Positions 12,526 through 25,600 of a stretch of DNA of 64,000 nucleotides are shown here, piece by piece. The position numbers and the translations under genes are program-made. Source of the DNA: Amphirosellinia nigrospora (Eukaryota; Ascomycota; Sordariomycetes; Xylariales; Xylariaceae); contig SCHM01000003.1 of the NCBI GenBank assembly GCA_004123355.1, positions 4,855,058 through 4,919,057 on the forward strand, in the 5' to 3' direction. Under the pieces are notes generated by a model that was given only the letters and a program-made list of their open reading frames with translations, ran no database searches and was not told the origin of the DNA. The number at the start of each line of letters is the position of its first letter. The first letter of the stretch is position 1.

Positions 12526-15500
12526 GAGGGCACCGGCGCGCCGACCCAGAGTCTGGATAAGGCATCGATACTAACATGGTCATATGACCCTGTCGTCGTA
12601 CCCAAGGCGTCGGGAAGCCCCGGCACATCGAGTATGTGCACGGATGATATATCGTCACTGGAAAGTGACTACGCGTTAATACCTCCTTTTTAATGCGGCA
12701 TTTGGGAATACGTGCAAGGTTAGGGATATAGAAATATTGTTATGAAGGTGGGCGCGCCCCGAGGACCCCCGGTCCTTCGTTCCGGTCAGCAGGCAGTCCC
12801 AGGCGTACCTTGATTCAGATTCGAAGAGGACGATTGGTTCAAACTGATTGCAATCCCTGGGCAAGGAATTTTTGAGCGGACCCCTCTTCGTATGTCTCGC
12901 AGTCATAGTTGCTTGCCTCTGCGGTAGTAGTTTGTACAATAAAAGTAGATAGCATTAAAACACCTAATTCATGTATCATCGCCATTGACTCTATGCTTGT
13001 GACTTGTCTCTTTTGTTGCCGCCTTTCATCAGATATCAAATTTTAATTCCACTCTAGAAAAAGGTCAACTTAACTAACGCGAATGAAGTTTGTTCCTCGC
13101 CTAGCCTTGGGCGGATGTCAGCTTTGATATAACAAGTTACAACGATAAGTCATGTAATATCAAGGCGTTTTACCTTATTTTAGGGCCCTGCGCCATACGT
13201 GCCTTCTTTTTATAACAGGGAATACAAATTCCCGTGTGCTCTGATTTTAGCGTGGCCGTGCTTGAGGAAAGTTGGGTTATTTACATGGTGGTCAAATCAA
13301 ACCAGAGTAGCCACGTTATTGAATTTTCGCCATCGGCAAATTGAAATCCGCCCTAAGACTCTATCTTGTCATCAGAACACGGCCATGCTGTAGAGTTTCA
13401 GAGTCCTACGGACCCCGCCCCTCCCCCCAGGGCTAAGATAAGCCTAAGTATAATTATAACCTAGCTAAAGGAGGGATCTCTGAGGGCTGACTATAAATAG
13501 AGGATGAAAAGCGAGGTTACATTGTGAAGAAAAACAGGGAATGAGACCTCAACATGATGGTTAGCTGGATACGGCCTCTATTCCAAGGCCTTAAACGCAA
13601 TCCTTCTTGCGATATATACAAATGTGTGTTGTTGGCAGATTAAACGAAACAACACATGATATAAGTGAGGTCTATATTTACGGAGGGGAGGGAGGTGAAA
13701 GGGCGATGTATGAGTTTATTTTGAACGGACACAATAGGAGATGTGTTTTGTGTAGTTAAAGGTGGTTTTGCTTCTGTGACGACAACTAGTAGCCGTAATA
13801 TGCTAGTCATTTTTGCGATTATTAAAAGGTTTCTAACCTCGTGTCGTCGTAGATACAAGACAACGAGTTTCATAAACATCTCACAATGTAGTTAACTAAA
13901 TATACTATCATTAAACGAAATATGTTAATTGCCCATTAAATTTCGGCGCATCACTAAACTTGTAGTTCCAATAACCTAAAAAAAGAGAGATTCCTCCGAC
14001 TTTCCCCAGGGTCATAGATGTTTCTCTGGAGCAGCCAGAGCTTTGGTGAATATCCTGCGGGAAAGTCTTGAAACTTATTGCCAGACTGCAACTAGCCAGT
14101 TACTTACTCTTCGAGGCTGTTCCGGGAGTAGTTTTCACTGCATTACTAGGTCATGAAATGTGTAGAAATCAAGTAGTCAACTTCCAAGCCTTCGCAACTA
14201 TCTATAGTATTCAATTTGATCCCTAATATTCACTCCGTGACTAGTCCATTTAATACTCGTTGTCGTTACACATAATTGAAACTGTGTCATGAATACCATG
14301 CATAAAATCACACGAGCTTTCCACTTATAGCTCACCATATTCACCTAATATCCTATGACAGCCCGATAATTTTACGAGACTCAATTCAGAGTCGAGGTCG
14401 CAAGAAATCCGCCCATAACTTGACTCGTTGTCATCATCCATACAAATGTGGCTGAACTAAATATCCGCTTATATGCTCATTTACTCGATAACTTGAGCCT
14501 TGTACCCAAGATTAAATTTTCCCCGGCACTATTAACAGAACAAAAAAACAACAAAAAACACCATAGCTCGGAATAAGCGCCGTATTCATATTCTAGCCTC
14601 GCTATGGTATAACTTTGTGACGCCGAAATGTGGAGGCCAGCTACGGTTGTACAAATTGCACGTGATCATGGTTTTGTCTACACCAAAAACACTCATCCGC
14701 CATAATCTCCGTTACAAAAATTCGACCAATAGCAAACGCTGTAGTAGTTATCATTATGGCCTACTTCATCAGAAAGAAGGCCACCACCATGCATCCGGCA
14801 CCGTTCGATAGCCAATTAAAAGACGCACCGAATGAGCTCCAAGCTTGAGATCGGCATTCGATTTGCCGTTACAGCAAGTAGGTAGAGTTTACGTAGATGG
14901 TTAAACCCATCTACCTTTCGCCCGGTCTTCATGTTTTTGCATATCCATAACTACGCGCGCTGGGTTGTTGAGGTATATTCTGCTCCCTTGCATGTCAAGG
15001 AACTGATTGCTTAGTATGGCCGCCCCTGTCTATCTAGAATGTTTATTTATCCCTCCCTCAAGGGATTCGGACTTTTGGGGGTAAACTTACAGGTGGGGGT
15101 TGCAGCGGAATTGTGCACACGCTAGATACTTTGGAGAGTCGATGGACAACGCTTTAGGGATAATAACACTTAGAATCTGCCCATTTTGTTGGGATTGGAA
15201 TGCTTCATAACCAGAAGCAACTCATGTACAATGCGATATAATTGTATACTGTATTATGCCAGATATCTGGGTGCCACTCACTTGTAAGCTATAGTAAACA
15301 AACAACCATCCATGGTTTCGTGCATATTCCTTGTATCGATATAATTATTGATTGTTCACTTGTTTCCCTTTTTAATTTGTAGATACTGCCTTACTCAGTC
15401 AGCAAACAAGCCTTACGTGTAGCAAGATAAGCAAGGGACGAGAACCGGTATTAGAGTAAGCACACGTGTCGTAGCCTTCAAACACCATGTGTAACTTCAC

Positions 15501-17425
15501 CGCCACGCTTGGACGATCCAGCCCTGGTCTTTTACGAGAATAAGTACAAGAGTTCAGAATATCTAGGGATATATAAGTTTCTATAGCTTAATAGAACTGT
15601 ATGTTCAATTTATCTGGTTGACTTGACCAGGTACTTCCTCGCTTTTGTTGGCTGCTTTTGGTTGGGTCTGGCATTTCTCGTGCTACATCCTCGCCCTTTC
15701 TACTATTTGGACTGCAATGGCACCCAACGTTGTACCTATAAAGTTTAAGAGGAATAAATATTCCATCTAAACTTGAAGATTGAAGTGTCAATTTGCCTTT
15801 ATCCCAAATTGATTAATTACATGAAATTTTAGCCATGTAGAAGGAGATAGGAAGTAAATAATCTTGCAAAAGACCGCTGACGTAATGAAGGCATGAAACG
15901 GCTAGTTTCTGATTCCCTCGAATGAAATCGATAAAGCGTATAGAGTAGGCTAGCCGTTTAAATGAAAAGATAGCAGTAGTGGCGAGAAAACAACATATAT
16001 CCCACCCTAGGTATAGGTAGTATTGGTGTGAGGGGACGAGACACGATAACCTAAAGGCGCCACACTAACCAACCATGCTCACGCCGCGAGCACTATACTA
16101 AACCTAGTATGTTTTCTACAGTGATTACCTTACCAAAAAGCAAACAAGCAAACAGAAAAAGAAAACCGTACTTTGACTACCTAAAAGAAAGACACAAAAG
16201 CACAATCTTAGACGATAATTTCATATCAGCTTCATATTACAACTTTTCCACTATTCTATTAAGTATCTACCGTGCCGCGCTGATCGCGCACCTGTCCGCT
16301 GCACACAACGATGCAGCAAAGTACAAAATCTAAACTAGGCCTAATTAGACGAGATGAGGCTTCGGATCATTTCTCTTTGTACAGAAAAGTTTGACATAGT
16401 ATTCTTCCAGTGCATGTATGGTGTCTCACCAGATAATCACACACCCGTCCCCAAAGTGAAAACATCTATGCAGAACGTCCCTAGGAAAAGCTTTGTTTAC
16501 CCAGAGGGAGGAGAACTTTTTTGGTGTGTGGTTGCACAGCGTGGCCACTTGTCCTCTTCTCGTTCCAGTTTCGCTCTCCCTTCCAATCTTTTTTTTTTTT
16601 TCTTTTTGGTAAGCGTTGTTGTCTTTTTTTCGGCTCTCTTCTGGCGACTGGTGTAGGACAGACAATGTAATGTTGTAGTAGGAAAAAAAAGCTGCCCCGC
16701 TTTCCTTGGGCAACGTTAATTAATCGGACCGCGTAGCCCGTCGTGTTGTTCTTATCTAGGCACCCTAGAACGCCTAGACGCCTGTGAAAGTCTGACAGCT
16801 CTACCTGGCACTGCCTGATAGCCGTCCTTTTAAAATATCATAATTCCCGTCTCAAAAACAATCGAACCTGATCTCTGGTACACAATGCGGTAAGAAAACA
16901 CGCAATGCCCCGCACATAAAGGTCATCCTCAACCTTACTTGTGTTCACGGGTTGCCAAATGTACGCCGACATGTGTCACGGCGCTATTGGGGACAGGCCA
17001 TGATACGCCGAAACAGTTACGGTGGATCACTGAGACGTGCTTGTGTGGTGGCAGCGAAGATCCACCGTACCCAAGCGGGAAGGGAAGGGAAGGGAAGGGG
17101 AAGGGGAAGGGAAGGGGAAGGGGGGGGAAGGGGGGAATAAAAGCGAAACCTTAAGACCATATACTGACGCAGTAAGGGCTGTGACTGGAGGACAACGCCT
17201 CAGCCATTCCTGAGCCATTTTGTAGAACACTGTGCATAATAGAAACCGAGACGGCACTGTCATCGTGCCAATTCCACGCGCCTTTTCTAATGCGGCAACA
17301 CTGTAACACTGTTTTCAGTGGGTGAACCTTATGTATTTCGCCCAGCGTGGCTTATGTTGCAAGTTCCGACCCGCGAGAAGAGCCATTGCGGTTGCCGCGT
17401 TTCCTCCTAGCTTGTTGGGGTTCAT
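12526..17425. other. Gene-free stretch between NUP145 and SIR2
   Basis: A 4.9 kb convergent spacer. Small open frames are scattered on both strands, but none shows a domain, codon pattern or matching splice sites. The composition is AT-rich over much of 13-16.5 kb. No transposon ends or RNA genes were recognised. The only notable element is a purine-only tract near 17.1 kb, listed separately. Confidence 0.5.
17077..17137 (+). repeat. Homopurine GGGAAGG-type tract
   Basis: Sixty-one consecutive purines made of GGGAA and GGGGAA units ending in long G runs. Such tracts can form triplex or quadruplex DNA. It lies about 290 bp beyond the 3' end of SIR2. Confidence 0.85.
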
Positions 17426-19180
17426 TCACCTGGGTTGCGCGCAATGGATTTGGTTTCGGGCCGTCGAGAGACGTGAAGATGTGTCGGCTCTGATAACCCT
17501 CTCTAATGAGATGTTGACCCTTTGGTTTGGCGGTACCATGGGATGCTGAAGGTCCCATCCCGCACGACGACATAACTCAGCCACAATCACGTCGCAGTCG
17601 CCCAGCAGGTCGATGTCGAAGTTGATGTGGCTCACAGGCGTGCGTGAGATGTAGATTTGCGGGATGTGTACGGGTAAAAATGGCACAACTTCGGAAACGG
17701 GTGCCACCTTGAGTGACGTTCCAATGACGATGACGAGGTCGACCAAGGTGCGGTCGTGTTGGATCAGCCGCTTGGAAAACTCTTCAGGGAGAGGCTCCCC
17801 GAAGAAGGTGATGTCTGGCTTCATAATCCCGGCCTGGAGAATATCATCGTCGTCATCATCATCATCGAAGTCCTCAAAGTTGCGCCGTGACTTTTTCGAG
17901 GCGTTGTTGCTCGATCTCTTTCGCTTGAGCGGGCCGACTCCCTTCGATCTAAGTGCCGCGATGCACCTGCCGCATCGAGGGATTTGGCCGGCTTTGATAT
18001 CGTCGAAGATGGTATCTCCGCGCACCTTGTGGCCACAGCTCTGGCAACTGGCGGTGGCGAATGACCCGTGGCACTGCACGAGCTTTTCGGGCATGATGCC
18101 TGCGTTGGCTTCAATGTTGTCGATGTTCTGTGAGTAGTTGGTGAGTAGCTTGCCCTGGTTCTGTAGCATGGCGATAAATGCATGAGTTGGCGAGAATTCC
18201 TTGGTGGCGGGAAGAATGTCCTTGGCCACAGTGTAGAAGATGGTGGGGTCTTCACGAAATACATCGATGTTGAAGACTTCCTGGGGATCATTAACACCCA
18301 GTCCAAGTCTCTCTAATTGAGAGTAGAGCCCCGTCTCCTTGGAACGAAAGTCGGGGATGCCGAGGGAGGTGGAGATGCCCGCTCCCGTTAACACGACAAT
18401 GTTGCGCGACTTCTGGAGTAAATGCACAGCATCGTCGACAGAGTTGTGTGACATGATCTTGGCTCGTTTAGTTAGCTCCCGCGTCATGGCCAGGGTGAGC
18501 AGGCCGAGATACGCCTCATCGGGACGACCCTCGAGAAAATCCGGCGGACGAATCCCAAAAGCCGTGAGTAATTTCTTGGCTGTGATAGCACCGCTATCTA
18601 TGTGCAGATGACAGAACTCATCTGGTCCGATTGCGCGCAATTGTTGGCGAAAGGTGACCGATTGTTCAGGCGTGCAGGCATCAACTGTAAACGTGTTAGC
18701 ACTTATCCTGGCTCGTCGTTTCAAAACACTACAAAAGACACCGATGAAATCAAGCAGGTGCTTCAATTTCATTGAACGTGTAGTTGCTAAGGAAACTGAA
18801 TGTGATAGAGGAAGTTATTACCATCCGGAGGAAATGAATCTTGAGTGAGATCGTCAATAACGTCCTCAAAGATAGATTCTGTCTCCCAGGAGTCTCCGAG
18901 GTCATTAACCCGGTCCTGTAGTTCTGAAACATCGCCGTGAATGGGCTGGGGGAGTGGAAGATGCCCGACTTGCTGATCATCGATAACCTCAGTTACGTGA
19001 TGATGGGGGTGGGCTGGTGGCAGTAGCTGGCTCATAGTGCTGTTGCTGTTGTTGTTGCTGTTGTTTCTGCTTCTGTTTCGGCTGTTTCGGTTGTTGTTGT
19101 TGTTGTTGTTCTTGCTGGGGGCGACCTCTCTTGGTATAAGGTCCGCGAACGCGACCGGGACCTTTCTTTGCTCCTCTCAT
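17426..19180 (-). CDS. SIR2: NAD-dependent histone deacetylase, SIR2/HST1 class
   Basis: Class I sirtuin that removes acetyl groups from histone lysines using NAD, acting in silencing. Two exons joined over intron 18821-18685. The catalytic core has the NAD-binding GAGIS..GIPDFRS motif, SQNIDN with the following EANAG, the catalytic histidine in CHGSF, two zinc Cys pairs (CQSC and CGRC) and the GTSLKVAPV motif. An acidic run of about eight aspartates sits after a basic [15 protein letters not shown] stretch (likely nuclear localisation signal). A conservative start is the ATG at 19035 (490 residues). I prefer 19180: the upstream frame encodes a basic segment ([13 protein letters not shown]) and a Q/K/P-rich tract, and removing one C from the five-C run (GGGGG at 19005-19009 on the plus strand) joins it in frame to give 538 residues. 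The start is therefore uncertain; the identity is not. Confidence 0.88.
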
Positions 19181-22100
19181 CGTCAGAAACACCAGCGCAG
19201 AAAGTTGCTGGGTGCCTCTACAATAAAATGGGGAACGTGCAGATATAGGCTAAGCGGGAGCAGGGTTGTCAACTTAATTGCACGATGTACGTGGGATGCG
19301 CGAAACAAGGCAACTCTGAGATTGCGTTGTGTATCGATGCAAAGAGCAAATAAATACCGACGTGTGAGTGAGAGTCTGAACGTGGCCGGACAAGAGTTAA
19401 AAGGTGTGGTACTTAGAATGGGGCCATCTAGTGGGAAACACCAGGCCGAGTTGAATGCGACAGAAAGAGTGATAGTGGGAATTGGAATTGGAATTGTAGT
19501 AGTAGGAGTCAGAGTAGTAGTCCTTTGACGCGTCTTGTCTTGTTTTTCAGTTGAGCTTTCAAAGTTGGGAGTGAAAGTGAAGAGAAGAGAGATAGAGACA
19601 AACAAGGGTGCCGTAAAAATTAAAGTTGAAGAAGGGAAGGGAGTCGAAGTTAGGTATTAAAAATCGGGAAGGAGGGAAAGTGACGAGAGACAAGGAGGGA
19701 GGGGAGAGATTGAGACAGCTTCAGATTGATGATACGTTGATGGTTAATGGGAGTTGGCAGGAAATAAGTAGTAAAGCGGGCTAGGTTAGATTGTTATCTA
19801 TCTAGGCGGGTGAAAAGTGAAAGGTGACTTGGGTGGGAAAAATTAAGAGTTTGAGACTCGACTACGAGAAGTTGTCCTGTTCAAGAAGGGAGCGAGTTGC
19901 TGATTGGGCCAGACCAACCCTGCCTAAGCAGCGAGCCAGCAGCGCGAGCGAACCAGCCAGCCAGCCAGCCATCCGCGTCCATTGCCATTAACCATCCATT
20001 AACTGCCCGTTATGCCTAGGCTACCAAGTCTACCTCTACCTCTCTACCTCTTCTTCCTCCTCTTCCTTTTCCTCCCTTCATCTCATCTATACGATGGTAC
20101 CGGGCCCCCATATCTACCGGGCCATCGGTATTCGCTAACCTATCTAGAGCTAGGTACTTTAGGTTGTTGTGAAGAATGTTTTTTTGCCTCGTCTACATAC
20201 CTAGTTAATTACCATCTATGCAGGCACGCTAGGATTGGGGGACATTTCTATTTTGTCTTGTATCACGTATACGGGAGTGCTTGGTGCATAGATTATATAA
20301 TCTCGGCTCTCGTCAAGTTTGTGTATAGAACCAAGATAACATCTGTGCAATTACCTCGGTATCCCTCTCCCTGGTTGTCGGTTGTGTGTCAGGTTCTGTA
20401 ACTTTGCCACTTACCTAGATCCCCATCTTCACTTCAATGCCTAGTTGTGTGTAGCGGTTACTGCGTCGTCTGAGGGCTGCATAGCTAGAGGTAGGCTTCA
20501 CGCGAGATAGCCATCGTCTAATTTGTTGTTGTGGTCGGCAACAAGACCCTCCGACTTTGAGACCTCGTTATATCCTCATGCACGGGGCACCAGATCACCG
20601 CTACCTAGATAACTATGGCGCCGGATCCAAGTTTTTTTCGCCTCATCCATCCTCCTAGTTCTTTACTGTAGGCATTATGTACATAATTGAGTCATGTGGG
20701 TTAAACTCTAATAACGCGTTGTTTTGCCGGCTGCGGCCAAACCTACCTGACATCATAAGCGTATTTTATGTCGGCTTTTCCGCTCTCGTATCTTCCGCTC
20801 CCCGTCGCGTGCTGGTTGGCGAAGGGCGGCTATCATTATCAGGGAGACCGTACATTGGAGGTTGTAGTTCGGCATGGTTCCTTGGGTTTCCTCGGAGCTG
20901 ACAGCTCATGTCTCGATCCTGTGGGTTGCCCTTCCAACCCTGGCTTTAATGATTTGGACAATTTAGGATCTTCTTATGAGAATCCATATGCCCTTGGTTA
21001 ACTCGCCATACACTAGGATAGCAATCAAACATCTATGCACTCATGGGGAGGCTCATGCTGCATTATTTAGTAGTTTGGGGCCAAGCCTCTCTCTAAATTT
21101 AGGTAAAAAGTACCCTGCTAAACTGTGTATGGTGGTGGTGGTACTTGGGGGAATGAACGACAGGGCGGGGAGGACAACTCCCAACCTTGATAAATGTCAC
21201 TGCGAAGGGAAGAATCGTGGCCTTTGATGTGAATGAAGAGGAAAGCTTAACTTATTCTATTCAACACTTAGAAATCGTCTGAATTGCCGAGGTTGTGATG
21301 ACAAGGTATAGGTATAAGTTTATGGACCAGCTAAACTACAGAACCCGAACTTCCGACACTCCTCTTCTGTCGGCAATGCATGCTTCCCCGATTCTGTCGT
21401 TCTAAAATAGCATCTACCCGTGCGCATATTCATGAGTATCGCTTATTTTGGGCAAGATGATAGACGGGATAGTGCTGGGTTCTTACGAGGCTGTGTTTAT
21501 GCTGTTCTTTGTCCTGCCTTCACCTGGTTGTTATTTCATTCATTGGGACCCCGCATACTTGCATTTTATTAGTAGTCCACATGGGCCCTGACTGGACTCC
21601 ATGTGCTAGTATGGAATCACAGGTTTGCCATCATTCCTTCTGTGACTTAGATTAATCACATTACTACGAGCTTTAGTGTGCGTGACATGGCAACCAGCAC
21701 CCAATCCAGTTGCGAGCCTGCTTTTCTTGGATGCTGACGGTACACTGTACCGAGCATCTTCGAACTGAAGAGCGATGAAATCGAGCACAAAAGTCTTGAA
21801 TATCTAAAGTTGGAGACTTACAGGACTATGGCGAGAAGCATAATTGGCTAATAACAGTCTTGATGGATTTGGGTAGTTGTATTCGCGCAATTACTTGGCC
21901 ACTGTATATATCAAAAGCACTCACTTGCATTTAAGGGTGGGCGTTCGACAGGTCGCTAAGACCAGGGCTCCTTTTTATCTCTTTCATGATTTCTACTACT
22001 AATACGATTTATTTGGTATCCATTTCCTGCCACGGGTTTCCCCAACAGAGTTCAGCACTCAGTCTAGGTTGTACATACAAAGAGAATAAAACGAGTACAG

Positions 22101-22609
22101 GGCGTGGTGCCACTCTGCTAGGTTTTCGCAGACGCGCAATTTGACGAGCCTCTCGCTCGTCGGCTATTGAAGATCTTGTCAAGCCCGTGAGCTTCAAAGG
22201 GTGTCCAGTTGTTCAACGAATGATTAAAAGTACGCTGATCTGACACCAACTGAGTTCAAGTTGATGAAAACGGGAGTCGGGTGGGACAGGCTCGATTTAA
22301 GTGTGGTAAAACCCATCATCTTGGTGAGGAAACCTTGTCTACACGTCTCCTCTGGCATTTGAAGAGACCTGCTCTGGGGTTGTTGAGTGTATAGCCACTA
22401 AACTGTGTCTATACCATGCACTTCGTAGAGGTGATAGGAGCATCATAGTGGCATTATGTCCTCGAGAGTAGACACGCAGTGTGCGCGAGGGGTAATCTGG
22501 AAGCCACCGTGGCTAGTTGCTGTGTTGGAGCAAATTAGGTGCGGAAATATGACGATTAGACGTTGATATGGGTATTATCGATAAAAACAAAAACTAGTGT
22601 TCACACTGC
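19181..22609. other. Gene-free stretch between SIR2 and the calcium pump
   Basis: No gene is supported in this 3.4 kb. The part near 19.2-19.9 kb should be the SIR2 promoter and leader (long GA-rich text on the plus strand). AGCC repeats occur near 19950 and TACCTA/CTAGGTA motifs near 20.15-20.45 kb. Small open frames lack domain features. Confidence 0.45.
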
Positions 22610-25600
22610 CTAAGAGATGGACTTCGGCTTTTGTGAAGGGGGTTGGGGTACACGCAAACGAGGCACATCCCCCGACAGGTCCGATTCATCAATTTCCATC
22701 GGCTCCTCTGTTAAGACAGGCGGCGTTGCTGGCCTGCTACCTTCTCTATGTGATAGAGGAGAAGGCGAAGGGCGAGGAACTTGTGAAAAATCACGGTCAC
22801 CGTTTTTCTCAATGGGAGACCAACCGGCAGCCACGCTGCCGGCAATGATGCCTGCCATCACTGTTGGCGCACCCAGAGCCGAGTTAGATCGAGATCTCAT
22901 TGACCTGGAACGCCTGCGGGAATCGGATGTAGGAACTGGCGATGGAGCTCCAAAACTATCCTCTCGAACCGGAGTGTGGGCGCGCACCGAGTTGGACCGG
23001 GAACGAGACGGACTCCTCGTTCTGGCCATGAAGGTTTCACGAGGATGCTTCACAGCAAATTTCAGGTTGTTCAAACGACCGCCCTTGAGTTTCCTTAAAA
23101 ACGCGAGCTCTTCTCGGACATCGGTGAAGACATCAGGATAATCGTTGAACCGCTCCTCGTCAGAAATCATGAGCCCAGGTGGCGAAGGTTTTCGTTTCAA
23201 GAACCCGGGAATACATTTTCTAATCAGGTCGTCTGGAATAAGACGGATCAACATGCCGATGGGAATCGATAGGGCACCCAAAACTATTGCAGTTGCCCAC
23301 TGTGGACCTGTTTGAGAAGGGTGTAGGGCCGAGATGTTGAACGGCGTGTTGCCGACGAAGATGATGAGGATTTGCAAACCAATTACAATAATATTAATCC
23401 CCAAGAAGAACCAGTTGTGCGTTATGCCTTCTAAGATATTGAACCGATTGTCCAGTCGACGATTGCTTGACCCGAGTTAGTTGATGTCGTTGGGAACTAG
23501 GTCAAGGGTTTTATCACTTACTTCCACTGATTAAAGATCTGCATCCACACGAACGTGTTGAATACGAGGCTGTCCCGCCGAGTGGAAACAACCTCGTCAG
23601 GTCTTCCCGCGCTGCGATGCCGATATCGTATGCCCCATAATAGAGCACGAATGTGACGACGGAGTTGGTATATAGCCTGTCCGATGATCATCTTCCACAT
23701 AGTGATTGATATGATGCTGGCATTCCTCGGTTCCGGTTTGCGGTCAATTATGCTATCCTGCGGCGGATCTGTTGCAAGAGCAAGTGCAGCAAGAGTGTCC
23801 ATGATGAGATTAACCCAAAGAAGTTGCACAGCCGTTAGTACAGAACTTTCGTCGCTACTAGAGACAGCGGTGACAAAAGTGAGGGCCACTGCCGTCACGT
23901 TGACCGTCAATTGAAACTGGAGGAACCTCTTCACAGCATCGTTGACGGCTCGACCCCATTTCAAGGCTTTCACGATGCTATTGAAGTTGTCATCCATAAG
24001 AATGATAGCAGATGCTTCCTTGGCTACTTCAGTACCAGCGATGCCCATAGAAAACCCAACATCAGCAAGTTTGAGTGCGGGAGCATCGTTCGTGCCATCA
24101 CCAGTCACAGCAACAACGTCTCCCAGGTCCTTGAGGCGGCGTACGAGGATTCGTTTATCTTCCGGGCTGGAACGAGCCAATACTCGAAGACGTGGAATAA
24201 CCTCGTTTTGCGATAATTTACTGAGATTGCGGAATTCGGGTCCTTCCATAACCACTCCCTCCGAATCTAAGATCCCACACTCCCTAGCGATAGCTTCTGC
24301 TGTAAGTTTGTTGTCACCAGTAACCATACGGACAATGACCCCTGCTCTTTGACATTCCTTCACCGCTTCAGGAACGCCATCGCGTAGTGGATCTTGAATA
24401 CCTACCATACCAATGAAGGTCATTCGATGAAAGACATCTTCAAATACGACTTGGTTTCCCTCGCCCTCGATGCGTTTTACGTTTCGTGGGGGCCATCGTT
24501 CAAAATCACGATAGACAATACCAATCGTTCTTAAAGATCTTGAAGCGTAACTTTCAATGAGACCTTTAAGCGTTTCAGTATTTTCGGCTGTCATCGGGGA
24601 CTTTGAAAGATCAGTCGTGGGATCTGAAAGGATTTCTGAGCACTTGGCTAGAAGAATCTCAGAGGCTCCTTTTACGTATAACCGAGTTGTGCCGTTATCT
24701 AGTTGCGCTACAACGCCCATGCACTTTCGGCCAGAATCGAAGGGAATCATTTGTAGAATATTAGCGTTTACCCGTTCTTCGCTAACAGGCCCCATCCCCA
24801 AGAAGTCCCTAGCATAGAGCAACAAGGCTGTCTCGGTTTTCGAACCGATAAATGTTTTCTCGCCATTCGCTTCGCCCTCGAAAGCCGTGGAATTCAAAGA
24901 AATAGATTTGAGCAGTAATTCTTGGGCCTTTCCACTAAGAGCCGTGGCAAATTCTTTCTCGCCTGAATCCGTTTCGTCGACCTCAAATTTACTGCTTCCA
25001 AATCGGTGATTCATACCAACTGTTGCTGCAACGACTTTCATTTTGTTCTGTGTTAATGTTCCGGTTTTGTCTGAGCAAATCGTCGTCGCATTCCCCATCA
25101 CTTCACATGCTTTCAAGTGACGCACTAGGTTGTTGTCTTTGAGCATGCGAGTGGTTGCAAAAGCCAATGCCAGAGTAACGGCGAGTGGGAGTCCTTCAGG
25201 CACTGCAACAACAATAATCGTAACTACGACAATAAAGATCCTGATGAATTGTTGTCCTTTTTCAGACGGTGTCGCATCACTCCCAGAGAGGCGAGCGAGG
25301 AACTCGATGAAGAGAACAATGAACAAGAGGAGGCCGGCAATACCGCCTAACTTGGCGATGTACTCAGCTACAATGTTGAGCTTGGATTGCAGAGGTGTGA
25401 TTTCGGGATCCTCATTCAATGACATCAAAGTCCGTCCGTAGCTAGAGTAGACACCCGTAGACGTGACCATGAAAGTTCCTACGCCTTCCATGACTCGACC
25501 GCCAGATTGTATGAAAGGGTCCAGTTTCTTGGTATCTTCGCCCCTCTCGATCGCGCTATATACCTCGTCGCCTGGCCGCTTGCGTATGACGTCCGATTCA

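Noticed and set aside
16939-17263. Gly/Lys/Arg-rich frames around the homopurine tract
   Set aside because: They translate the purine repeat itself; no conserved protein is suggested.
20012-20401. 129-codon frame with hydrophobic start (leucine/proline-rich)
   Set aside because: The hydrophobic part comes from CTACCT/CTTCTTCC low-complexity DNA, and the rest shows no family feature.
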